Positions 8,894 to 16,387 of a DNA stretch of 64,000 nt are shown one piece after another. The notes beneath the pieces were generated by a model. It saw only the letters and a list, made by a program, of their open reading frames with translations, searched no databases and had not been told where the DNA came from. Source of the stretch: Cytobacillus oceanisediminis (GTDB lineage Bacteria > Bacillota > Bacilli > Bacillales > Cytobacillaceae); the NCBI RefSeq assembly GCF_007830235.1, contig NZ_VLKI01000006.1:160672-224671 (forward strand), read 5' to 3'. The position numbers were made by a program, and so were the translations under genes. Numbering within the stretch: position 1 is the first letter of the stretch; each line of letters begins with the position of its first letter.

Positions 8894-9172
8894 TTATCCC
8901 CCTGTCTTCGTTCCTTCCACACTATCAATAATTCCGATTATCGCAGCATCAATGGGAGCCTCTTTGTTTTGGACAGCTCTTGAAGCCATGCTTCCTGTCA
9001 CATAAATCACCTTTTCTCCAATTCCGGCTCCAACAGTATCAACGGTAATAATGGGGTTCGGTAACATGCTGCCATCCAATCCGATAGGCTGAGTGATCAA
9101 TAGTTTGGTGCCCGTTAAATTTTCGTCTTTCCTTGTGGCAGTTACACGGCCCACCACCATTCCCATTTGCAT
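8894..9172 (-). CDS. BMC-P pentameric vertex protein (EutN/CcmL family)
   Basis: 92 residues. Pentamers of this family close the vertices of the icosahedral microcompartment shell. The sequence MGMVVGRVTATRKDENLTG, then VDTVGAGIGEKVIYVTGS and DAAIIGIIDSVE, follows the CcmL/EutN/PduN pattern over its full length. ATG at 9172 is used because AAGGGAGAAG precedes it; two further Met codons at positions 3 and 5 are less well placed. It is the only BMC-P gene in the window. It lies between the flavoprotein-like gene and the adenine-deaminase-like gene. Confidence 0.93.
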   Translation of the reverse strand: MQMGMVVGRVTATRKDENLTGTKLLITQPIGLDGSMLPNPIITVDTVGAGIGEKVIYVTGSMASRAVQNKEAPIDAAIIGIIDSVEGTKTGG

Positions 9173-9240
9173 ACTAATCTTCTCCCTTAAAAAGATTGTT
9201 CAAAAGTCCGGAATTTAGAGCCTTCCTGTTTGAGCAATCA

Positions 9241-9969
9241 TTAAAATGTTTTGAGCAATATATTTAATTCCTTGGCCATATCCCTCGCTAGAGGCGTAAT
9301 GATGCTCCCACTTTGAATTCGTATCTCAGTTTGGTTTTGCAGATGTGCATACCGGATTGTTTCCTTTGAAATGACGGTTTTTTTATTCTCTTCCGGTGTG
9401 AAATCGGCTTTTTCATTCTTGGAAATCAAAATAATGCCCATTGACTTCAGCTGAACAAGCTGCTGCAGCATTGTTCTTTTCAATAGCGCAGGCCCTTTGT
9501 CTATTCCTTTCATTTTCCAATAAGGATCATGGGGATCTGCGCCGGTTTTTAAGGCCACAATCTTTTTCCCTTTAAAAAGAGCTTCCAGAATCAGGCGAAC
9601 AAATGGCCTTTGTTCATTAAACGATAAGAGGTCATTTACTAAGGAAAAAGAAAGGATGGGGAGGAAAATTCCATCTATCTCTCTTAAAATTTCTTCACTC
9701 AGACATAATTCGGGGATCCAATCATCGCTCCCCGCAGCCTTAATAAGTTCACCGAGCTCCATCTTGGCCAGGAGTGAGTTTTCACCCGTTAGTCGAAGAG
9801 TAATAGAATCCTTTTTCATTTCCTTTAAGTAAGAAAATCCCGGTTCCATTCCAATCATATGAGAGGTTAATAGAGCCAGGACATATGGTCTTCTAGGGAA
9901 TCCGCCTCCACGGTGGTAAATCTCTTGCAGAGTGTGATTGACCATTTCACTCTGCACAGCTTTATCCAT
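9241..9969 (-). CDS. Microcompartment-associated protein with flavoprotein-like region
   Basis: 242 residues. The middle part (ILPILSFSLVNDLL, PFVRLILEALFKGKKIVALKTGADP, about residues 104-146) resembles flavoprotein/decarboxylase-fold proteins (PF02441 type) found in BMC operons. The end (TEIRIQSGSIITPLARDMAKEL, about 214-236) contains the ITPLARD motif, which I recognise as recurring in proteins encoded beside microcompartment genes. No catalytic residue can be named. It sits two bases after the stop of the BMC-H gene and before the BMC-P gene. It may be a redox or cofactor-handling protein or an assembly factor; the function is not established. Confidence 0.6.
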   Translation of the reverse strand: MDKAVQSEMVNHTLQEIYHRGGGFPRRPYVLALLTSHMIGMEPGFSYLKEMKKDSITLRLTGENSLLAKMELGELIKAAGSDDWIPELCLSEEILREIDGIFLPILSFSLVNDLLSFNEQRPFVRLILEALFKGKKIVALKTGADPHDPYWKMKGIDKGPALLKRTMLQQLVQLKSMGIILISKNEKADFTPEENKKTVISKETIRYAHLQNQTEIRIQSGSIITPLARDMAKELNILLKTF

Positions 9970-9971
9970 GC

Positions 9972-10256
9972 TTATTCACCGATCTTTTTGGATAACAATG
10001 CTCTTTCAACTTCACTGTGAGGGCGTGGGATTACGTGTACGGATACAAGTTCACCAACACGGCTTGCAGCTTCTGCTCCTGCATCTGTTGCGGCTTTAAC
10101 GGCCCCAACATCCCCTCTGACCATTACTGTAACAAGTCCGAATCCTACTTTTTCGTATCCGCAAATCTCTACATTCGCTGCTTTAACCATTGCGTCAGCA
10201 GCTTCAACAGCTCCGACAAGACCTTTTGTCTCAACTAACCCTAATGATTCTCCCAT
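9972..10256 (-). CDS. BMC-H hexameric shell protein with Phe in the pore loop
   Basis: 94 residues, a single BMC domain: [25 protein letters not shown], the pore loop [12 protein letters not shown], then [15 protein letters not shown] and [11 protein letters not shown]. Hexamers of this family tile the facets of the shell. The usual pore signature is GSG; here it is G38-F39-G40, which would place six Phe rings around the central pore and narrow or desolvate it. ATG at 10256 is preceded by AAGGAGG. It lies between the long-tailed BMC-H gene and the flavoprotein-like gene. Confidence 0.94.
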   Translation of the reverse strand: MGESLGLVETKGLVGAVEAADAMVKAANVEICGYEKVGFGLVTVMVRGDVGAVKAATDAGAEAASRVGELVSVHVIPRPHSEVERALLSKKIGE

Positions 10257-10282
10257 GATAATTCCTCCTTAAATAATGTTTG

Positions 10283-10720
10283 TTAATCTTTATCTCCATC
10301 CGCCCCGTTATTGCTTTTTTTCTTGTCTTTCTTTTTCGCAGCCCCTTTTTGTTTGGTTTTGCTTCCGCTATCGGCTTGGGGATCCGCCTTTTGTTCCGGC
10401 TTGGTTTCTGTGTCTTCTGCATTCTCCTCATTCAGCTTAAACTGGGGAAGAAGCTTCCCGGAAACCTCACTATGGGCTCTTGGTATAACATGCGATGATA
10501 TCACCTTTCCAACTCTTTCAGCTGCATTTACACCGGCATCAACCGCCGATTTTACGGCAGCAACGTCTCCATTAAAGTGAATTGTTACACCAAGATATCC
10601 GTTGACACCAATTATTTTTTCAATGCCTGCAATTTCTACATCAGCTGCCTTTACTGCAGCATCTGCAGCCGAAACCGCGGTAGTATAGCCAACTGTTTCG
10701 ATCAGTCCCAATGCCTGCAA
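10283..10720 (-). CDS. BMC-H shell protein with charged C-terminal tail
   Basis: 145 residues. Residues 1-92 form a BMC domain (ALGLIETVGYTTAVSAADAA; pore region IIGVNGYLGVTI, about two residues longer than the usual GSG loop; HVIPRAHSEVSGKLLP). Residues from about 93 form a low-complexity tail, first acidic (NEENAEDTET) then strongly basic (KKKDKKKS), probably disordered. The start is TTG at 10720 with AAGGAGG ten bases upstream. Tailed BMC-H proteins such as EutK carry extra domains, but this tail has no recognisable fold; it could bind cargo, scaffold or nucleic acid on one side of the shell. Confidence 0.92.
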   Translation of the reverse strand: MQALGLIETVGYTTAVSAADAAVKAADVEIAGIEKIIGVNGYLGVTIHFNGDVAAVKSAVDAGVNAAERVGKVISSHVIPRAHSEVSGKLLPQFKLNEENAEDTETKPEQKADPQADSGSKTKQKGAAKKKDKKKSNNGADGDKD

Positions 10721-10767
10721 TTATGATGCCTCCTTCCAGGGGAATTACCGCAATAAACTCTTTATTA

Positions 10768-11754
10768 TTATTTAATTCTTTCTGCTTCTTTTTTTAGATC
10801 CTCTGAAATCTTGGAAACTGAATCATATTCTCCATAGATCAGCAGGTAGTTTTTTTCAAAGGAGAATCCTGCAGTTATGGCCGGATTCCTTTTTAAATAA
10901 CGGTCAGCCAATAAAACTCCTGTATAATAATCGAATCCTTCAATCACTGCTGCTCCGCTCACGGATGCCTGAATATCAAGCTGTTTCGTTAGCCATGGGC
11001 TCGGAGAATTGGCTTTATAAACGTGAATGGTTTGATACGTTCTTTGAGAAACCTTTTTATAAAAAACCTTTACCGCTTCAAGAAGCGCTTGTTCGTTGTC
11101 TTCATACAATTCCAAAACAAAGCTCTGCCGGCTTTCCTTATCCCACGTTAAACAATACTTCATGGAAGGGTATTCTCTTAAAAGGTCATTTAAGAAAAAA
11201 AGTTGTCCTGCCGTACATTTTTCAGAAGTGATGACGCCGATTGAATTTGACTTTAATGATCGCTGAAAGTTATTTTCAAGGCTTGAGTGCAAGTCATTGA
11301 AAAGCCATGCTTTAATGCCATCTGCTGTTTGACCTATTAGTTTGCTTTCTCTTGCTGAACGCTGCTGTTGTGAAGAAAAAGATTCATTGGAGCCTGCAGG
11401 CTTTTTGCCCTGGATTAAGGAAATGGTTTGCAGCTGTGCGAGAGGCTCTTTTGAGTATCCTTTTGCCCTATTAGTAGAGACGTTCGAATGCTGTTGCGGC
11501 TTTACTTGTTTAGACATATGCGTTCTTTGATGAGAAGGTGGAGCAGCGGCTGCAACCGAAAGCCTCTTATCCATTTTTGCCCGCTGATAATTCGGGCGGC
11601 TGATCCCCGGTATTGCCTGTTTACTCTTCATTTCATTCATAGGCGGCTGTTCAGTTTTCTTTGCTTGAGGAGGTTTTGCCATAATAGGATTCACCTTTGG
11701 CTTTTGATACGGCTTCATGACTTCTTGGACCACGCTTTTTATGAAATCCGACAC
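10768..11754 (-). CDS. Putative microcompartment scaffold: N-terminal helix, linker, tandem BMC-like region
   Basis: 328 residues; I recognise no named family. Residues 1-14 (MSDFIKSVVQEVMKP) form a short amphipathic helix like known BMC encapsulation peptides. Residues about 15-140 are rich in Pro, Gln, Lys and Ser and look disordered. Residues about 170-236 and 267-327 each resemble a strongly diverged BMC domain: IGVITSEKCTAG...LELYEDNEQALLEAV and AAVIEGFDYYTGVLLADRYL...LLIYGEYDSVSKI follow the order of a BMC-H strand, helix and GD turn. A tandem arrangement would make it BMC-T-like, the only trimer candidate in the locus. The similarity is my reading by eye. It is flanked by two BMC-H genes. 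Confidence 0.6.
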   Translation of the reverse strand: MSDFIKSVVQEVMKPYQKPKVNPIMAKPPQAKKTEQPPMNEMKSKQAIPGISRPNYQRAKMDKRLSVAAAAPPSHQRTHMSKQVKPQQHSNVSTNRAKGYSKEPLAQLQTISLIQGKKPAGSNESFSSQQQRSARESKLIGQTADGIKAWLFNDLHSSLENNFQRSLKSNSIGVITSEKCTAGQLFFLNDLLREYPSMKYCLTWDKESRQSFVLELYEDNEQALLEAVKVFYKKVSQRTYQTIHVYKANSPSPWLTKQLDIQASVSGAAVIEGFDYYTGVLLADRYLKRNPAITAGFSFEKNYLLIYGEYDSVSKISEDLKKEAERIK

Positions 11755-11770
11755 TCCATTTCCACCTCCT

Positions 11771-12034
11771 TTATAGGATCTTGCTCAGTTCAAAGTGGGG
11801 GCGAGGGATGACATTAGCTGAAACGAGTTCTCCGCCAGTCTTGCTGTGGGCGGTTTTCCCCACCTCTACAGCGGCTGTTACGGCTGCAACATCCCCTTCA
11901 ACGATTACTGTCACCAGTCCTGAACCCACGCGTTTCATATCAACTAAACTTACATTTGCAGCTTTAGCCATTGAATCGAGCGCTTCGATTGCGGCTGTTA
12001 ACCCCCTTGTTTCGATCATGCCAATTGCTTTCAT
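11771..12034 (-). CDS. BMC-H hexameric shell protein, canonical pore
   Basis: 87 residues, a minimal BMC domain: AIGMIETRGLTAAIEALDSM, pore loop MKRVGSGLVTVIVEGDVAAV with the standard G37-S38-G39, and ending NVIPRPHFELSKIL. It is closest in plan to PduA/EutM/CcmK facet proteins. It is the first shell gene of the operon, about 70 bases after UbiD and 16 bases before the scaffold gene. Start ATG at 12034 with a GGAGG site. Confidence 0.94.
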   Translation of the reverse strand: MKAIGMIETRGLTAAIEALDSMAKAANVSLVDMKRVGSGLVTVIVEGDVAAVTAAVEVGKTAHSKTGGELVSANVIPRPHFELSKIL

Positions 12035-12106
12035 TTTAATCCTCCTCTATAGAGACAGCGGAAGGTGCTATTTTTTAAACTTAAAAGTTTTGATATTTAT
12101 AATTTC

Positions 12107-13444
12107 CTATAAATAGTCTTCAAGATTCACTTCAAATGGAATCGATGTTCTCTTAAATAACTCTTCCTTTCCAAGCGGAAAAGTAGCATCGATTCCCATT
12201 TTGTCGGTGACTCCCTTTAAATGGTGAGAAGATTCCAGCGGCGATCCTTTTGCACCAGGGACAATAAAGACATCATCAGAAGCCTGGACCCTGGTTGCAA
12301 TGGCCCATTCCACATCGTCCGAATCAAAAATGTCCACATCATCATTCACAACTACCACATGCTTCAAATCTTTATCACTGGCAAAAGCGGCCAGTGCAGC
12401 CTGTTTTCCATCCCCTTCATGCTTTTTTTCGATTTGGATCACTGCATGATAACGGGCCACGCCTCCCATGGGGATATGGACTGCTTTTATATTGGGAACA
12501 ACCTGCCTGACCGTACTGAATAGGGTTGCCTCCCTGACCAGCGCCATTGGCAGCTTTTCTTCATAGCTTGAAGGGAAAATGGTCTGTGCAATCGCGTCAT
12601 TGCGGTACGTAACAGCCGAAAATTCAACAATTGGCTGAGGAGTTTGGGTTCCATAATAGCCGGCCAGTTCGCCAAATGGGCCTTCCATTTCTCTTTCATG
12701 AGGAAGCATCCGGCCTTCAAGAACAATCTCTGCCTCAGCTAGAACTTCCAAATCTACTGTTTTGCATTGAACCACATCCAGGGATTGTCCAAGTAATGCA
12801 CCTGCCACATCCAATTTATCTGTATGGTAGAGATGGGTACTGATCTGGGAACTCAAGACAACAGCAGGCACAACACCGAACATAACTGCCACTTCCATTG
12901 GTTCCCCCATTTCTTCAAAATGTGCATACTGTTCCATTAATTCCGGAGAAGTTATGAGGATATTGGTGCGGTTTCCACCTAAGTATTGCATCCTTCTGAT
13001 TGAGGTATAGCGTTTCTGGCCGGATAAATCTTTCACCACGAGAATGCCTGAAACATAGTAAGCACCGGAGTCTTCCGCATGATAGGTTGGGATCGGAAAC
13101 AAATCTGCCAGATCAAAATCGCCTGTTACCAGATTTTCTTGTACGGGTCCGGTTTGCTTTAAAGTGGTTGGTATTGGATTGACGATCGATTCGATTATTT
13201 TCGGGACCAGGTCAGATGCCTTGATCCCCATGCTATCCGCAAGCAGATCTCTGTCACCTCCAAGACCGGCAGCCATCGGGGTGTGATAGCCCTTTATCTT
13301 TTCAAATAAAAAAGGTTCTCTTCCATTTCTGGCATTAACCACAGCACCAAGCTCATATAAAGGATTAACTTCTTTTCTAACCCGGTGAAGCAAGCCTCTT
13401 CCTTCCCAATTATCCAAAAGTGCCCTCATTGTTACTGGGTTCAT
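12107..13444 (-). CDS. UbiD-family prenylated-FMN decarboxylase
   Basis: About 445 residues. UbiD enzymes reversibly decarboxylate aromatic or alpha,beta-unsaturated acids using prenylated FMN made by UbiX. The family motif HEREMEGPFGELAGYYG (about residue 254) with the catalytic Glu/Arg region is visible, as are RRMQYLGGNRT and the C-terminal APGAKG-like segment VPGAKGSPLESS. ATG at 13444 overlaps the UbiX stop by four bases (ATGA) and has GGGGGAAG upstream; an in-frame ATG at 13459 lies inside that site. In this operon the logical substrate is 4-amino-5-imidazolecarboxylate, giving 4-aminoimidazole and CO2; this is inferred from context. Confidence 0.92.
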   Translation of the reverse strand: MNPVTMRALLDNWEGRGLLHRVRKEVNPLYELGAVVNARNGREPFLFEKIKGYHTPMAAGLGGDRDLLADSMGIKASDLVPKIIESIVNPIPTTLKQTGPVQENLVTGDFDLADLFPIPTYHAEDSGAYYVSGILVVKDLSGQKRYTSIRRMQYLGGNRTNILITSPELMEQYAHFEEMGEPMEVAVMFGVVPAVVLSSQISTHLYHTDKLDVAGALLGQSLDVVQCKTVDLEVLAEAEIVLEGRMLPHEREMEGPFGELAGYYGTQTPQPIVEFSAVTYRNDAIAQTIFPSSYEEKLPMALVREATLFSTVRQVVPNIKAVHIPMGGVARYHAVIQIEKKHEGDGKQAALAAFASDKDLKHVVVVNDDVDIFDSDDVEWAIATRVQASDDVFIVPGAKGSPLESSHHLKGVTDKMGIDATFPLGKEELFKRTSIPFEVNLEDYL

Positions 13445-14028
13445 TGTGCTTCCCCCCATCTTTCCAAAAGCTGATGATCAATATCCAGCATATCCAGAAT
13501 ACGGGAGACCATAAAATTGGCCAGCTCCCATATTTCCGTAGGCTTATGGTAAAACCCTGGTGATGCAGGCATGATGCACGCTCCGCTTTCAGCGAGGGCC
13601 GTCATGTTGCGCAAATGGATTAAATGGAAAGGGGCTTCACGCGGAACAATAATAAACTTCCTGTTTTCTTTAAGTACAACACTCGCTGCCCTGCTTAGAA
13701 GAGTGTCGCCTACACCATTTGCAATCGCGCCCAATGTGTTCATGGAACAAGGAACAATCACCATCCCATCTGTCTGAAAAGAGCCGCTCGCAACCGAGGC
13801 AAAAAGGTTTCGGTTGCTATGTATAGTGGCATATTCCTTGAGCTCCTCCATCTTGACTCCGCATTCAAATTGCATGACCTTTTCTCCCATCTCCGTTGCA
13901 ATTAAATGCGTGTCTATTCCGAGTTGATGGAGGGCGCGGATCAATGTATATCCGTACAGCGATCCGCTTGCCCCGGTAATTCCCACTAATATCCGCTTTT
14001 TTCTTTCGGATGTGTGTGATTTAGACAA
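13441..14028 (-). CDS. ubiX: UbiX-type flavin prenyltransferase
   Basis: 195 residues. Transfers a dimethylallyl group to FMN, giving the prenyl-FMN cofactor of UbiD decarboxylases. The N-terminal ILVGITGASGSLYGYTLIRAL loop, VIVPCSMNTLGAIANG and VPREAPFHLIHLRNM motifs are diagnostic. It overlaps the isochorismatase-like gene by eight bases upstream and the UbiD gene by four bases downstream, so the three are co-translated. This makes a dedicated cofactor supply for the neighbouring decarboxylase rather than a ubiquinone role, fitting a Bacillus-type cell that uses menaquinone. Confidence 0.93.
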   Translation of the reverse strand: MSKSHTSERKKRILVGITGASGSLYGYTLIRALHQLGIDTHLIATEMGEKVMQFECGVKMEELKEYATIHSNRNLFASVASGSFQTDGMVIVPCSMNTLGAIANGVGDTLLSRAASVVLKENRKFIIVPREAPFHLIHLRNMTALAESGACIMPASPGFYHKPTEIWELANFMVSRILDMLDIDHQLLERWGEAQ

Positions 14029-14611
14029 CTTTATTGTCTTGGGAGAACTTCTTTTTAGCCATTTCCTTGTATTCTTCTGTAGTTAAAATGTCGCCAAAGA
14101 TGTCAATATCACGCAAACCGGATACATGCATATCATCATCCTGGGAGGCAGTTCCATCTGATATGCAGATGACGTTATAGCCATGATATAAAGCATCCGA
14201 AGCCGTGCTGCGTACACAGACATTCGTCCAAACACCTGTTAACACGACCGTATCAATTTCTTCCTCTCTTAAGAAAAGGTCGAAATCTGTGTAGCTGAAT
14301 GCGCTGTGACGTCTTTTTTGCACAACGTAGTCACCTTTGCTTTCATCAGGCTGCAGCTCAGGAATGAACTGGGATCCCCACGTACCTTTTACAGCATGAA
14401 CAGGCCGCACCCGGAAATCGCGGTCATTTTTCCGGTGGGCTTCCTGGACATGTACCACCTGAATATTATTTTCATGGGCAAACTCAATGAGTTCCTGAAT
14501 TTTTGGAACGATTTTTTCCCCGTTTTCGCATCGTAAAGCGGCTTTTTCCCCGATAAAATCATTCAGCATATCAATAATAACCACACAATGCTTATTTCCT
14601 CTTAGTTCCAT
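14021..14611 (-). CDS. Isochorismatase-like cysteine amidohydrolase (N-carbamoylsarcosine amidase type)
   Basis: 196 residues from ATG 14611. The cysteine-hydrolase triad is visible: Asp14 (VVIIDMLNDF), Lys99 (YVVQKRRHSAF) and Cys132 (TGVWTNVCVRSTA), with the following DALYHGYNVICISDG helix. Members hydrolyse isochorismate, nicotinamide or N-carbamoyl groups; the Cys, Lys and Asp set marks the amidohydrolases. The reading frame stays open upstream into repeat copy 3, but MELRGN with AGAGAGG is the sensible start. In context it could remove the ureido group of 4-ureido-5-imidazolecarboxylate, releasing NH3 and CO2. It overlaps UbiX by eight bases. Confidence 0.88.
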   Translation of the reverse strand: MELRGNKHCVVIIDMLNDFIGEKAALRCENGEKIVPKIQELIEFAHENNIQVVHVQEAHRKNDRDFRVRPVHAVKGTWGSQFIPELQPDESKGDYVVQKRRHSAFSYTDFDLFLREEEIDTVVLTGVWTNVCVRSTASDALYHGYNVICISDGTASQDDDMHVSGLRDIDIFGDILTTEEYKEMAKKKFSQDNKVV

Positions 14612-14638
14612 CCAAACCCAACCTCTCTCTTTATTATT

Positions 14639-14867
14639 AGCTCTGTTATCCTTGTCTGTTGATTTCCGCTCCAGGTGCTCAAAACCGCGGGTGCTCCGGC
14701 GCAGTGCGCCTGCGGGGTCTCCCTTTAACTCCCTTTTCCCGCAAGCCATTGGAATAGTATCCTCGATCAACACCCGCGAAGGAAATGCGGATGCATTTTC
14801 GATGAGCCTTACGCCTTCCGTTCCAATCAACTGAGTGAAAAAACAACAATGAGCTTTTACAGAGCCT
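14639..14867 (+). repeat. Dispersed MITE-like repeat, copy 3 (full length)
   Basis: Starts GCTCTGTTATCCTTG and TCTGTTGATTTCCGCTCCAG, has the core CCTGCGGGGTCTCCC and ATGCATTTTCGATGAGCC, and ends CGTTCCAATCAACTGAGTG then TTTTACAGAGCC. The end abuts the TTA (minus-strand TAA) stop codon of the dihydropyrimidinase-like gene, so the gene and element are directly joined. It separates that gene from the isochorismatase-like gene inside the operon. Confidence 0.87.
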
Positions 14868-16324
14868 TATTGTTTAACTGTTTCTTTGGAAGTTACTTTC
14901 ACTTCATTATATTTTTCATATTTAAATGTTCTCTCCAGGCGCTGAATGCTTTGGCGCGGTACAAATTCTCCGTATCCGGCTTCGCCCGTAATACCTTTAT
15001 CCTCTTCAAAGACAATATTTCCGCGGACAATCGTCTGTACCGGCTTTCCTTTAAGCTTCATGCCATGCAACGGATTATATTTAGCCATGGATTCTGTTTT
15101 CTGCTCATCAATCACATATTCTTTGTTTAGATCAATGACCGTGAAGTCAGCATCTGCCCCAATTTCCATGGAACCTTTTTTCGGATAGATACCATAATGG
15201 ATTGCTGCATTTCGGCTTGTAACCTCTACAAAACGGGAAAGGGATAAACGGCCTTTGTTTAATCCTTCACTCACAAGGATCGGAACCATTGTTTCTACGC
15301 CAGGTATCCCTGGGAATGTATTCCAGATTGTCGCTCCAGGATAGTCTTTTTCCGTAGCAATTTCATATGGGGCATGGTCAGTTCCAACAAAATCAATCGT
15401 TCCATCAGCAAGTGCCTGCCAGTGAGACTCATTGTCTTCTTTTCCGCGCAATGGAGGTGCAATTTTTGCATATGCCCCGCGTTCAGTCATGGCATCCTTG
15501 GCATTTAGGACTAAATAGTGAGGGCAAGTTTCTGCAGTTACTTTCACACCGCGTTTCTTTGCTGCCTTTACAAGCTCGACGCCTTCCTTTGTGCTCATAT
15601 GTACTACATGAACACGAGCATCTGTTGCTTCTGCAAAACTCAGGATTAACTCGATTGCCACTTTTTCAGCAAGGCTGGAACGCGCTTCCGCCCATGCAGG
15701 ACCATCCATCCTGCCTTCTTTTTCAAGCTTTTTTGAATAGAAGGTGCATATATCATAATTTTCAGCATGGACGCCAATGGGCAGGCCTGTTTTGGCTACA
15801 TTGCTGAAAATCTCCAGCATTTCAGCATCTGAGACTTTAGGGAAAGTTGGCACAGAAGGTGTCATATAAACCTTGAATGCAACAACCCCTTGATCAATTT
15901 GAGGATATATATTGTCAATCCATCCTTCACGGGCATCTTCACCAGTCATTCCGCCCCAGAAGCAATAATCTATATAAGCCTGGCCCCGGATAGGCGCTAT
16001 TTTCTTATTAAAGCTCTCACCATCCCGGACAGAAGGTTTACTGCAGCAAGGCATATCGATAATAGTAGTTAAACCGCCGGCTGCAGCAGACCGGCTGCCT
16101 GTCGCGAAAGTTTCCCTGTGAGTAAAACCAGGATCCATGAAATGGGTGTGTGGATCGATACAGCCTGGCACAACGAGCTTTCCATCAATATCAATCACTT
16201 TTTTGGCATTAAGGAAGCTGATATCATTGGTGTAGCCTACAATCTTCCCTTCGTTTACCAGAATGTTTGTTAATACTTGACGATCTCCCTGAGGAATATT
16301 TGCGTTTTTCAAAATTAAATCCAT
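14867..16324 (-). CDS. Dihydropyrimidinase/hydantoinase-family cyclic amidohydrolase
   Basis: 485 residues. Opens cyclic amide or ureide rings (dihydropyrimidine, hydantoin, allantoin). Binuclear-metal residues are visible: DPHTHFMDPG (HxH, about 58), the carbamylated Lys in VVAFKVYMTP (about 149), GVHAEN (about 183), HVVHMST (about 241) and VGTDHAPY (Asp, about 313). The length fits the family. As the first enzyme gene after the permease it is the best candidate for opening the six-membered ring of xanthine to a ureido-imidazolecarboxylate. Allantoinase is an alternative, but no other allantoin-pathway gene is present. Start ATG at 16324, GGAGC upstream; 63 bases separate it from the permease gene. 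Confidence 0.9.
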   Translation of the reverse strand: MDLILKNANIPQGDRQVLTNILVNEGKIVGYTNDISFLNAKKVIDIDGKLVVPGCIDPHTHFMDPGFTHRETFATGSRSAAAGGLTTIIDMPCCSKPSVRDGESFNKKIAPIRGQAYIDYCFWGGMTGEDAREGWIDNIYPQIDQGVVAFKVYMTPSVPTFPKVSDAEMLEIFSNVAKTGLPIGVHAENYDICTFYSKKLEKEGRMDGPAWAEARSSLAEKVAIELILSFAEATDARVHVVHMSTKEGVELVKAAKKRGVKVTAETCPHYLVLNAKDAMTERGAYAKIAPPLRGKEDNESHWQALADGTIDFVGTDHAPYEIATEKDYPGATIWNTFPGIPGVETMVPILVSEGLNKGRLSLSRFVEVTSRNAAIHYGIYPKKGSMEIGADADFTVIDLNKEYVIDEQKTESMAKYNPLHGMKLKGKPVQTIVRGNIVFEEDKGITGEAGYGEFVPRQSIQRLERTFKYEKYNEVKVTSKETVKQ

Positions 16325-16387
16325 TTACCCTGCTCCTATCTATTATTTGGATTTCTGCTTCAAGGCAGATTGAAAGAAATCATTCTA

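Noticed and set aside
14021-14830. Longer isochorismatase-like protein starting in the repeat
   Set aside because: The extra 73 residues come from repeat copy 3 and have no family similarity; ATG 14611 has a proper ribosome site.
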